From contig QAOA01005269.1 of assembly GCA_003255065.1 (NCBI GenBank), positions 480,270 through 544,269 of the forward strand: a stretch of 64,000 nucleotides of DNA. The letters run 5' to 3'. The notes below the pieces were generated by a model. The model worked only from the letters and a program-made list of their open reading frames with translations, was not told the origin of the DNA and did no database searches. Origin of the DNA: Cercis canadensis (taxonomy: Eukaryota; Streptophyta; Magnoliopsida; Fabales; Fabaceae). Made by a program: the position numbers and the translations under genes. Shown here one piece after another: positions 12,605-23,801 of the stretch (position 1 is its first letter; each line of letters starts with the position of its first letter).

Positions 12605-13194
12605 CTTCTCAGGTGCCACTTCAATTGGATCAAAGTTGTTAACTGGAAACGTTCATCCAAACCAACAAGCAAATATGAACAATATGAGTAACATTGCATT
12701 AGCAGTGGTTAACAGCTTTAATAAATCGGAAATTATTCTTCGAAATCCAAATTCTCCACATCTGTAATAAATTGGAGATTTTTTCTTTTATTCATGAATT
12801 AGGGAGAGAGAAAGACCAACAAAAATATCAGATTTGACCAGTTTATAAAACAGCATAACAACATCAAAAGAAAGAAAGAGTGTTGACTAAGCAGTGACAA
12901 AAATAAATGCAACCAATGCAGAAGGATCCATATGGTGCATTGCATCCTAAGAACAAAGATACAATTCAAACTTAAAAGAGAAATTAGAGAAAATAGAAAG
13001 AGCATGAAGAAAAATTTGAAAACTTAAAAGAGCTTTGTGTAATCATCAGAATCTAGCATGCGAATCCTGCAATGAAGTGCAAACTTAAACCTTGGAATAA
13101 TAATCTTCCCACTCAACTCCCATGGTTTTAAAAAATTATGTAACTTTGCACTTTAAGACACCTTAGTTAATAAAAGCAATCCATAGGCCTGTGG

Positions 13195-14120
13195 TGAAGA
13201 CTGCTAGTAGTGTATGAATGACAGGTGTATATTGTAATGATCAGCTCTTGAATAAGTGAGACACGGGTTGCAACATGATCGTGTTCACTTATGGATATGG
13301 GTGTGTCACTGAAGATCTAGTCTTTGGACAGGCAACACGGGCATGAACACGGGCGTGTTCACTGAAGGCATGGGCGTGTCAACTGGGACAAATCACTGGA
13401 AGTCAGACACGGGACATGGAAGAGGTAACACGGGCGTGTGTACTCAAGAACACGGACCGTGTTCATCAGACACGGCCTCAACCATGGCCGTGTTCGAGCT
13501 AAGGAACTGAAGTGAGCCTTTGGACTGCAAGCACGGGCTCAGACATGGGCAAGAGACTTAATGACACGGAGCATATCACTTAAGTGAAGCCTAACACGGG
13601 GGCGTGTCACAATGACACGAGCGTGTTCACACTCAAGACACGGGCAGGATAATAAGTGACACGGGACGTGTCACTTAAGTGAAGATCAGGGCCATAAGAC
13701 ACGGCCGTGTCGAGGGCGTGTTATGTCTCTGAAATCAGTTAGTTAGTTAGTTACTAGCTACAAGCGACTCTCTACTGATGTATATATAAAAACGTGGGAT
13801 GTGAGAAGGGCGACGGAGGTGTGATCAGAGTTTCTAGACTGGTGAGAAATCAGAGAAGAAAAGAATCAGAGTGATAGAGAGAGAAAAGATAGACTGAGGC
13901 TTGGGGTTCTAATTGCACATGTTGCAAGGTTCAAGAATTGGAACCAAGAGGGAATTCTATTGTAAGGAAGATCCAATCTTGATGATGATAATCATAGTGG
14001 AATGCTCTCTCCCGTGGATGTAGGCTGAATTGGCTGAACCTCGTAAATTCTGGTGTTGTTCTTCTTAATTTTGATTTACTACTTTATTGGTTTCTGGTTT
14101 ATTTTTCTGTTCTTGCATTT
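13195..14120 (+). repeat. LTR-like repeat with many short CACGGGCGTG palindromes
   Basis: Between about 13260 and 13720 the motif CACGGGCGTG and close variants recurs about a dozen times, each nearly its own reverse complement. It is followed by a TATATATAAAA box near 13785, a purine-rich leader and a CCCGTGGATGTAGGC stretch near 14013 that resembles the 3' part of Copia LTRs. No paired LTR or coding region is seen, so a solo LTR is the best guess. Exact ends and a target duplication were not established. Confidence 0.45.
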
Positions 14121-14721
14121 GCTAGTTTAGTTTGTCAATTGGTTGCATAGGTCACGAAATCTCTTACATATATATGGAGAGAGAGAGAGAGCAGAATCCA
14201 ACAGAAATTTTAAAAAATATGGATAAAACATTTGTAGAGAAATCATATTGTCAATCTTAGAAAGAAAATAATGAAGACTATAAGCTGTACCAAGAAATAA
14301 ATGAATAATTACTTGTGTAGTATTTAACTCTATGCATGAAACTACCATATGCACATGTTAAAGCTGCTAGAAAATTCAAAACTGAATATGATAGTTGAAA
14401 GAAAAAATTATTTTAAATCTCTCGCGCACTCAAAACATAAAGAAAAAGTGATCTCACATTTTAGCAATTGTAACATATTTTGAAAAGATATCCACTTAGA
14501 GAGTAGGCATTTTAACTGCAGAAAGCAATAAGCTAGATCATATGTCTATTTAAACAATTTATCCAGAAATGCATATAGATTACAACCATATATCTTGGCT
14601 CCCCTTTACCTGAGACTTCATGATGAAAAATAGAATTGCAATCCTAGAGGTCTTTCATTGAAGAATTGCCAACATTCTATTGTGAAAGAAAACACACAAA
14701 ACCAACCCATCAAAGTAGTAC

Positions 14722-14900
14722 CTCTGTGTGCGACGGTCGACAGAGAGAGTGAGGGCGAGAGAGAGGGACGGAGGGGAGACTCAGAGAGGTTCACTGGTGG
14801 TGGTGGTGAGCCGGTGGCGGTGACTCTGCTGTCGCTGGTGCGCCTTTGCCGGTGTGAGATGCGAGAGCAAGGGACGGAGGGAGAGGTGCGCTGCTGACTT
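14722..14900 (-). other. Probable 5'-UTR exon of the acetyltransferase gene
   Basis: On the minus strand this is a CT-rich GC-elevated leader ending in a good donor (CACAGAG then gtac at 14722). No gene-like minus-strand ORF lies in between, and the coding exon at 12604 has a plausible acceptor at 12643. If joined, the UTR intron is about 2.1 kb and contains the LTR-like block below. This is inference from splice signals and composition only. Confidence 0.4.
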
Positions 14901-14984
14901 GCTGTTTAGTGTCAGGGGTTTCAATTGGAAATTGAATAAAATTGGGGTTTTTTTATTTATTTATTTTGGAGATAAAATTTAGAT

Positions 14985-16015
14985 AAATTTTTTTAGATGC
15001 TAGTGTTATTATTTTTTTATTAAAATATTATTTATATATTATTTTTACAGCTCAACAATTATTTCATCTTTTTATTAATATTCGTCAAAATTGCATCTTT
15101 ACCTACACTTACTTTCTCTCGTCTCCCTGCGTTGGCTATGCTCTTGAACTTAAGAATGTGCAGAGCTTGGCTTTTTGACACAAATATTACATTGTATAAA
15201 AGTATTTATCTAAATATTACAAGTTTCAAACTATTTACACAAATATTACACTTTTTAAAAATTCAAAAATAAAAAAAAAAAAATTTTCGAACACGTGAGA
15301 CCCACTGGACACGTCGTGGGCCTCACGGCATGTCCCACATAGACATGCCATGAGGCCAACGGCGTGTCCCAATAAGCCAAAATTCGTCACGGGGCCCACA
15401 ACTCTGGAACAATTGATGAATTTGGCCTATAAGGACACGCCGTGGGCCCACGGCGTGTCCAGTGGGACCCACGTGTCTGAAAATCTTTTTTTTTTTTAAT
15501 TTTTGAATTTTTAAAAGTGTAATATTTGTGTAAATAGTTTAAAAGTTGTAATATTTAGATAAATATTTTTGCAAAATATAATATTTGTGTCAAAAGGCCG
15601 CAGAGCTTCAGTGGCTGCCATTGTTGCAGAAGGAGGGAAGGACGTCCTGGTTGCGTGGATGGTCGTGTGAGAGAGAAAGTGAGGGTGGGTGAAATACAAT
15701 TTTGAAGAATATTAATAAAAAGAAATTTTTTGGTATATTATGTAATCTGTTTTATTATATAATAATAATTAATGTATAAATAATATATATATATAAATTA
15801 ATTATTTTAAATTTATTTAAAAAATAAAAATAAAAAATATTTATATATAATAAAATATAAAATTTATATATATTTATTACGTTAATATAATATAACATAT
15901 TCATATAATATGATAAAATTTTTATTAATAAAAATGTGAAATAATTACAGAATTATAAAATTAATATATATGTAATATTTTAATAAAAAAATAATACCAC
16001 CAACACTAAAAAATG
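14985..16015. repeat. Outer inverted-repeat element enclosing a MITE
   Basis: Left segments 14985-15030 and 15060-15130 recur inverted at about 15965-16012 and 15655-15722 (shared core TTATTATTTTTTTATT). This implies a larger foldback element into which the 15169-15599 MITE inserted. Ends and target duplication are not resolved. AT-rich, no ORF. Confidence 0.5.
15169..15599. mobile_element. Foldback MITE, Mutator type, with 9-bp target duplication
   Basis: 431 bp with inverted arms of about 130 bp starting GGCTTTTTGACACAA and ending TTGTGTCAAAAGGCC. The centre is GC-rich and holds repeated GGACACGCCGTGGGCC palindromes. A perfect 9-bp direct repeat GCAGAGCTT flanks it (15160-15168 and 15600-15608). 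Non-coding. Confidence 0.85.
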
Positions 16016-17734
16016 GGTAGGCTAAATTTTGTAATTAACTTTTCATATTACCGAAGAAGCTCACTTCATCTAGTGAACCAAAAAAAGACCAGACATTTGA
16101 ACCAATAATATCTTGACAACTGACCTCGTCAATTGTTGCATATCAGATGCACAAATTATTTTGATGGTAAGACTAGATTTGAATTTTATTACGAATAATT
16201 TTTTTTAATAAATTTTATTATTAATAATAAAGACTCACAAAAACTTGTGACAAATTAAACCAATAAGAAAATCTCCTTTCACGTTAAATTTTTGTTTATA
16301 AAAAATACTTGACGGTATAAAATTTTATTACATAATCACTAAATAGAAAAAATGCTACATCATAAAAGCAACTGAGGTTTTTTTAACTAATAATTTATGA
16401 TTTTAACTTGGAGGTTTCTTAAATACTTTTAGTATTTATGTAATATGTCATACTACATAGGAATAATCAATAAATAAATGACATGTGTACAAATTAACTA
16501 TTTTTAAATTTATTTAAAAAATTAAATAAATTATATTTTATATATAATAAAATATAAAAACTATATATATCTGTCACGTCAGTGTAATATAACATACTTA
16601 CATAATATCATAAAATCCCCGTTTTAACTTTTCATATTTTAACATGTTCAATATTATATAAAATTCTTATACATCATAAATAGATATAAATTAAATCACT
16701 TAAATAATTATGAAAATTCTTTTATCTCCTAATCAAAATACATTCATAATTCCAAACACACAGGAATTACACATGTCATTACATATTCACCATGCAAACA
16801 AATAATCAAGTACCGAGTAACAAATAGACAAACAATAAATAAAAGAAAAGGTTACGCTGCTCGTATCANCAACACTAAAAAATGGGTAGGCTAAATTTTG
16901 TAATTAACTTTTCATATTACCGAAGAAGCCCACTTCATCTAGTGAACCAAAAAAAGACCAGACATTTGAACCAATAATATCTTGACAACTGACCTCGTCA
17001 ATTGTTGCATATCAGATGCACAAATTATTTTGATGGTAAGACTAGATTTGAATTTTATTACGAATAATTTTTTTTAATAAATTTTATTATTAATAATAAA
17101 GACTCACAAAAACTTGTGACAAATTAAACCAATAAGAAAATCTCCTTTCCCGTTAAATTTTTGTTTATAAAAAATACTTGACGGTATAAAATTTTATTAC
17201 ATAATCACTAAATAGAAAAAATGCTACATCATAAAAGCAACTGAGGTTTTTTAACTAATAATTTATGATTTAACTTGGAGGTTTCTTAAATACTTTTAGT
17301 ATTTATGTAATATGTCATATTACATAAGAATAACCAATAAATGAATGACATGTGTACAAATTAACTGTTTTTAAGTTTGTTTAAAAATTAAATAAATTAT
17401 ATTTTATATATAATAAAATATAAAAATTATGTATTTCTGCTACGTCAATGTAGTATGACATACTTACGTAGTATCATAGAATCCCCGTTTTAACTTTTCA
17501 TATTTTAACATGTTCAATATTATATAAAATTCTTATACATTATAAATAGATATAAATTAAATCACTTAAATAATTATGAAAATTCTTTTATCTCCTAATC
17601 AAAATACATTCATAATTCCAAACACACAGGAATTACACATGACATTACATATTCACCATGCAAACAAATAATCAAGTACCGAGTAACAAATAGACAAACA
17701 ATAAATAAAAGAAAAGGTTACGCTGCTCGTATCA
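16001..17734 (+). repeat. Direct duplication around a single N (probable assembly overlap)
   Basis: 16001-16868 and 16870-17734 are the same AT-rich non-coding sequence with scattered substitutions and small indels. The N at 16869 is the junction, and both copies end at the same word (GCTCGTATCA). No gene is seen in either copy. Confidence 0.9.
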
Positions 17735-17829
17735 GTAGATAATCACTTTAAGAGTTTATGCATTGAACTCCTTGCCTCCTCTAAGCTAATTAGTCCTACC
17801 CAAATGCCAAGTTGACTACATAACAAAAT

Positions 17830-18843
17830 TGGACAACCAAAAGGGTATATGTGGCCACTCGATATATGTCCTATTGAAACAATGACCAAAACCTTTTTTT
17901 TTTCTTGGCTATACTGAGGTCGTTCTCTGGATTGGTTGTGTTCAAACTCAGTGTTGTAACCAAAGTACCACAACCTATTCAATCCCTGTGAAAACTTGAT
18001 TTCTAACTTAACTGGATTAAAGATGCTCAATAATAGGAACTTTCCTTTATAAGCATTTTATGCAACCGGAATTTTAGGTTCTCCCAAGTTCACAAAAGCC
18101 TCTGCACGTGCCATGCGTCCCATTGCTGCATTCCAAGACACAAGGTGGTCCATAAAAACATTCACATACTTCGCTCTGTCATTCTGTTCAAAAGTTGCAA
18201 GAGGATTGTTAAGATGATATATCTTCAGAGAAAATAGGTGACAAGGAGTGATGATCACATACCCTGTAATCCAAGTAATATGCATGCTGCAGAAAAGGAA
18301 GTTAAGGTACTGTTAGCTCATCATAGCTACNTGGACAACCACAAGGGCATATGTGGCCACTCGATATATGTCCTATTGAAACAATGACTAAAACCTTTTT
18401 TTTTTTTTTTTTTTCTTGGCTTTATTGAGGTCGTCCTCCGGATTGGTTTTGTGTTCAAACTCAGTGTCGTAGCCAAAGTACCACAACCTATTCAATCCCT
18501 GTGAAAACTTGATTTCTAACTTAACTGGATTAAAGATGCTCAATAATGGGTATTTTCCTTTATAAGCATTTTATGCAACCGGAATTTTAGGTTCTCCCAA
18601 GTTCACAAAAGCCTCTGCACGTGCCATGCGTCCCATTGCTGCATTCCAAGACACAAGGTGGTCCATAAAAACATTCACATACTTCGCTCTGTCATTCTGT
18701 TCAAAAGTTGCAAGAGGATTGTTAAGATGATATATCTTCAGAGAAAATAGGTGACAAGGAGTGATGATCACATACCCTGTAATCCAAGTAATATGCATGC
18801 TGCAGAAAAGGAAGTTAAGGTACTGTTAGCTCATCATAGCTAC
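17830..18843 (+). repeat. Direct duplication around a single N, copying the FeSOD 3' end
   Basis: 17830-18330 and 18332-18843 are near-identical copies joined by the N at 18331. Each contains exons 7 and 8 of the FeSOD gene plus 3'-flanking sequence. Differences include a longer T-run (about 18395-18414 against 17893-17903) and a few substitutions. Both copies of exon 8 encode the same residues. Confidence 0.9.
18058..18302 (-). pseudogene. Extra copy of FeSOD exons 7 and 8 (likely assembly artefact)
   Basis: Exon 8 is repeated at 18183-18058 and the 24-nt exon 7 just above it, with no other FeSOD exons of its own. It lies downstream of the complete set. Treat it as a redundant haplotype end rather than a second gene. 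Confidence 0.8.
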
Positions 18844-18902
18844 ATAATTGTTTTTCTCTTGTTCCCTACTTTATGTCCAAGCACATGTTTGTTTGTGCGT
18901 GC

Positions 18903-18939
<37 letters not shown>

Positions 18940-21900
18940 CTCAACATACCTCCCACAAATCCAAATTGATTATGGGCTGCACAAGAAGAGATGATCAACT
19001 CAATTGCTAAAATTAAACCAAACAATTAAAAGAGGGAACTGGAAATTAACGTACTATGTCATCCCACACAATTGGGCAAATGGCATTTGATGTCTTAATT
19101 ATCACTAATTGTCTCTCTTCTCTCTTCACTAAAAAAAATCAAGCAACGAGCATTAGCAGCAATCACAATTCACAAGCATTATTGAAGTAAAATACCAGAA
19201 GATAAGGGTACATTTGGAATAATAGAATTTTGGTCTAGTAATTTGTTTATTAGTTATGAGTATAGTTATATCTAATTATTTCTATTATGTAATTGAAGGA
19301 AAGACAAGTTACAACCTTGGATGGAAAAACTAAGAATTCCTGATGACATAAAAGCAAAATGGTAAGATAAGACAGTAGTATTCACAAATAAGTTGTATCG
19401 TTTTTTCGTTTGTACCTAATTAGTATATCATTTGACTTGTGTGATGCATTATGGACAATAAGTCCATAACCTATGTCATAACTCTAAAGAGTACCCACAA
19501 TGAGAATTCAAGAACAAGAAAGTTTAGATTCATATTTCGTAGATAAGAGATATATGGGAACTCTTGAACTTACAAACTAGCCAAACCCAACCAGAGCCAA
19601 ATAATGTAAGGGCAGCTTCTGTAAACCTCTCTCTAAAATTTGTAAATGATCCGAAGTCCTTTTCAATCTGCTGCAGGAGGCCTAGTATGGGCATCTCACC
19701 CCCTCCTGGTTGCATGGATTCCCAAAAAAAGTCATGATTCCAAACCTGCACAAGGAGGAGCATCATACTTTGGCAACAATAACTCATAAATAAAGTAGAG
19801 AGAATTTGAATACAATGCCTTAATTGTAATTATATATTGGTACTTACTGTGGGAAGCTCGGTTTACTTTACTTATTACCAATCAACTGAAAGGACAAGAT
19901 TCGGTTTACCCAAACAGATACAAAAGACAACTTCAATCTTCATGGTAGCTAGGTAATAAAATGTAAACTAAAATTTGGATGAATATTTAAAGGAAAAAAA
20001 AAAAGACTAAGACAGTTTTGTGAAAACGATGAAGGAAAATGAAGGAGAATTGTGTAGGAACCATAGGGAGAGAGAGAAGAGATTCATCATTATTCACATT
20101 CTCAGATAATGCTTGAAAATTTACTTTTATCTTTAGGCTGGAATATAAGGAACTGCACCACCCACCAATGTATATAAAACATTACTTAAAGGTCAGATAG
20201 CAACTTGGAAAGTCAAATGACTTGGTCTTTTAATCTTTGACCATTCACCTCTCACAGTAAACCAATGCTCTCACCACATATGTCCCGTTTATTTACAGGA
20301 TTAACTTGTTCCCTAGAGACAAAAATTATCTTCTAGAAAGACAATTCTGATGAAAGCATAAAGCCAACCTCCACGCAAAAGCAACCAAAAACTGATATAG
20401 TACTAAGTTTGGAGTCACAAGCATACAATGCTTTCATCTTAGCTATAAAGAAATAAGCAACTGGCTACAAAATCTCAAACAACTTCAATGATCTATGCCA
20501 ATTAGCCACTAATTTAATAAGTACCTCAGCAGCATTGTTGAATTCAGGCAAGGGATTCCCATTGTTGTATGTTACTTTGATTAGTTCATCCAAAGTGTAA
20601 CCATATAGTATGTCATCCTTCTCCAGTTGTTCATTTAAACCTTCCACAAAGTTCCGATGATGGTCTCCCCAGTGCACGTCAATAGTCCTCTTACTCATAT
20701 ATGGCTCTAATGCATCCTGAGAATATTAAAGCAGCACATAAATGAAAGAGATTAGGGAAGATTGTTTTCAAATATTGAGAAACCTTGGTAGGAATAACTA
20801 CAATCTGAAGTTAGTAATTTGCAGGGCATCAAAATTAAGACTAGGGTCTAAATCCACTTAGTTAAGGAAGGATTGGATCCCAAGTCCCTACAACCACAAG
20901 GAAGCATATCAGCTACCACCTTCCCTCAATATAGTGAAACTTCATATTACTTTGTTGTTTACATATGAATCTATGATAGATACAATCTTATTCAGGGAGC
21001 AATTCTTTTTAATATTAGAACTTGACAAGATGGTTGAAATGAAAAATACCCAAAAAAGTACAACCTCTTCAATGAAAATATTTTGTCGTCAGAAACATGT
21101 TCTCATCATGTATTCTCTTTTGTCAATTACTATTGGTTTTATCAAATCCAATTTCTTTATGACCATTGTAACAGCTGAAATGCCAAAAATTACTTAAAAT
21201 GACAGAAGTTTTGAATATGCTATTTTCATCCACCCTGCTATTAACAGACACCAATCACTAGCAAAATGAATATGCTCACTGCAGTTATTTTTCTTTATGC
21301 TTATTGCACGGGAAGCCGACTGAATTAATCCAAGTATATAGAGAAATTAAGTATAATTATCTCTACACAAACGTACGCATGTACACAAACATCAATGCAG
21401 ATGATTGATTCACTTACAAGTTTATAAGGTGGTGTCTTCAAGCCATAAAAGGAAATAACTTTTGAAGACCTTGGGGAGTTGTTAACTCTTCTTTTTTGCT
21501 GCTTGCACTGGGCAGAGAGGTAACACATAAGAACAAATTGGGACAGAACTTTCCATAAAGAAAAAAATCCCGCATGAGGAATGACATAAAAGCAATTTCA
21601 ACAACACAAAAGCGGTACAAAGCAGTTATAGAAAACAATTTAGCTTACTCCAGTACTATAGCAGTAAATTCTCAAGGACTACTCAAAATTTACTATGTCA
21701 ATCACAGATGGTATCCCCCTGCCCCCCTTTTCTTTGATAAAATTTTTTTTGCTATCCCAATAGCCACTCTATGTTGATATGGACCCTTAATACAAGTAAA
21801 TATAGAGAGAAAACCATACAAACTTAGTTAAATAGCAATTATCAGCAGATATAGTCATAATCTTTGGAACATTATGCTTATTAGTCACCTATTCTCCTTG

Positions 21901-22648
21901 CAGGATCACACTCCATAATTTGGCATCTCAATATATTACAAATTCCATAATTGAGAACCCATCCAAGTAAATAGCAACTTTGTATTCCTAAATCCTAACC
22001 TCTTCACCTTACTTTAGGTAATGACCTATATCCCACTCAGTAGTTGTAAAAAGACTGGTTAGATTCCATTTTTTTTGAAATAAAATTGATTTTATAAGCA
22101 TAGTCATGCAAATGATCCAAAATTAACTGTTGCAGTAATATGACACTTTATTTTCAACAAACATTAATTATGGTTATATTCGACTCCTTTACAACAAATC
22201 TACAACTCTGTGTACCAAGAGTGATCAATAGAAAACTATGAAACCAGAATCTAGATACAGAAAATTTATCTCAAGTGCAATACATGCCCACCATTTTAAG
22301 GATATCATCAGAAAAGGATATATTAATCATTTACAAAGATACATCTGCAACTCATGTACCAAGAGTAATCAATAGACAACTATGAAATTTCAAAAAACAT
22401 GAAACCAGAATCTAGATACAGAAAATATTTCTCAAGTGTACAACATACCCATAGTCTTAAGGATATCATTGGAAAAGGCAGCTAAAGAAAGTCTGATAAT
22501 ATAAAAGCACAACCAATCAGCAAAAAGATGAATATAAGTGCCAGAGACATACCCTGTAGAAAAACTTGGGATGCTTGAGCTGTCTCAAGAAGTCTGTTGA
22601 AATGAGATGAGAGATAGTAGGTAAGGGATTACAGTAACAGGATGCCAT
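18571..22648 (-). CDS. FSD3: Plastid Fe-superoxide dismutase, eight exons
   Basis: Exons: 22648-22553, 21507-21418, 20716-20525, 19745-19574, 19128-19055, 18976-18950, 18799-18776 and 18696-18571. All have GT-AG borders and join into 266 codons plus TAA. The first 62 residues look like a plastid transit peptide and linker. Fe ligands are visible: His77 (DVHWGDHH), His130 (VWNHDFFW), Asp214 and His218 (LDLWE-HAYYLDY). [10 protein letters not shown] and [11 protein letters not shown] are also typical. The enzyme converts superoxide to hydrogen peroxide and oxygen. Length is close to the FSD3 type (about 263); FSD2 proteins are longer, so FSD3 is the better but not certain name. Exons 6 and 7 are microexons (27 and 24 nt). 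The last two exons occur again at 18302-18058 because of the duplication at 18331. Confidence 0.9.
18898..18942 (+). repeat. Compound (GT)n(GA)n microsatellite
   Basis: GTGCGTGCGTGT followed by alternating GT, then about eleven GA units. It lies in the FeSOD intron immediately next to the donor of the 27-nt exon 6 and is likely length-polymorphic. Confidence 0.9.
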
Positions 22649-23801
22649 TTGCTGCTTTGTCCCCTTGTCTTTACATAAGCATATCAATACATTAGTTATA
22701 GTCATTTGTGTTACATAAAGCAATTATTTTAATCAGAAACATTAAAGTCAATGTGGCTATGATGTAATTTTCACTATCTTCCATTGATAAGGTGAGTCCA
22801 TTTTTGACATTCTAGATGAATAATGATGCTTGGAAAGCAATTCTCACTTGATTAAACAAGCACAGAACTGTGACACAAATTTTGAGAAATTCAGATAGTT
22901 AACAGCTGTGCTAATAGAAGTAAAAGCTTCCTTGCCACAGATGAAGGATGTATTAATCAGAAATATACCTAAATGCCATTCCAGGTTGAGTCACTTTGAC
23001 AATTATGCAATTTTTTGTCTGTTAACAAATCAACAGAGATGAAATAGTTGGTAGTCACCAGTTACAAGCATTTCCTTTAAAATAGGTTACAGAGATGTAA
23101 TACATCATACATTAGCATCATCATGACTAACTTAGAAATTCTTGTTGAAAGGGACCAACAAAGTAACAGACTATTCACAAGGAGTTTCTTGGTTTCAGAG
23201 TGTGCTAGACTGTAATTCTCAATATATTGGATAAGCGAGACTAGTTTTAGGCTTAACTTCCCTTTATAAATAAAGTTATTGTACTGATAGAGAAGTCCTA
23301 AAATAATCTTTCATTTATTTTGAGTTGCTTGGTTGCATGGGGTGTTCACACTAATTTGTTTGGCAACTTTCAGCAAACTCTAACCACAAAATTTGGAAAC
23401 CTCCTGCAAGTCAATTTGAGAGGTTCCAAAGTAGAAAGGAGAGTAAACTTTTTGAAGATGCTTGATGTCTACACCGGTAAATCATATTTGGTTAGAGTAG
23501 AATGAAGATTCTTGAGATTTCTATGATGTTCAACTAACAGTTATATTGGACACTTTCTTTGATAGGCATTATAGTTTAATGTTTTATCCTTCTCTTTATT
23601 TCATTTCTCATATTATTCTACAAGATGTCTTATCCTATGCCTTCTACATCGTCCTCACTTTACTACTAATAATATTCTGCTTCCAAAAGAGAAAGGAAGG
23701 ATAAGAGAACCTTCTCTTGAGAATCTGCAATAACGCAGGTCAGCACAGCTTTAGTGGAAGCTGAAGGGATAGTAGCTTCTCCATAATATATGTGTGTATT
23801 T
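22649..23801. other. Intergenic, nothing recognised
   Basis: Holds the FeSOD upstream region and the PPR 3' flank. The small plus-strand ORF at 23320-23505 has no recognisable family. Confidence 0.5.

Noticed and set aside
17743-18030. Minus-strand ORF of 95 codons next to the FeSOD end
   Set aside because: It lies in the 3'-flank or UTR, has no family resemblance and is part of the duplicated assembly segment.
18571-18798. Two separate FeSOD genes in tandem
   Set aside because: Only the last two exons are repeated and the copies meet at an N, so an assembly overlap is more likely.
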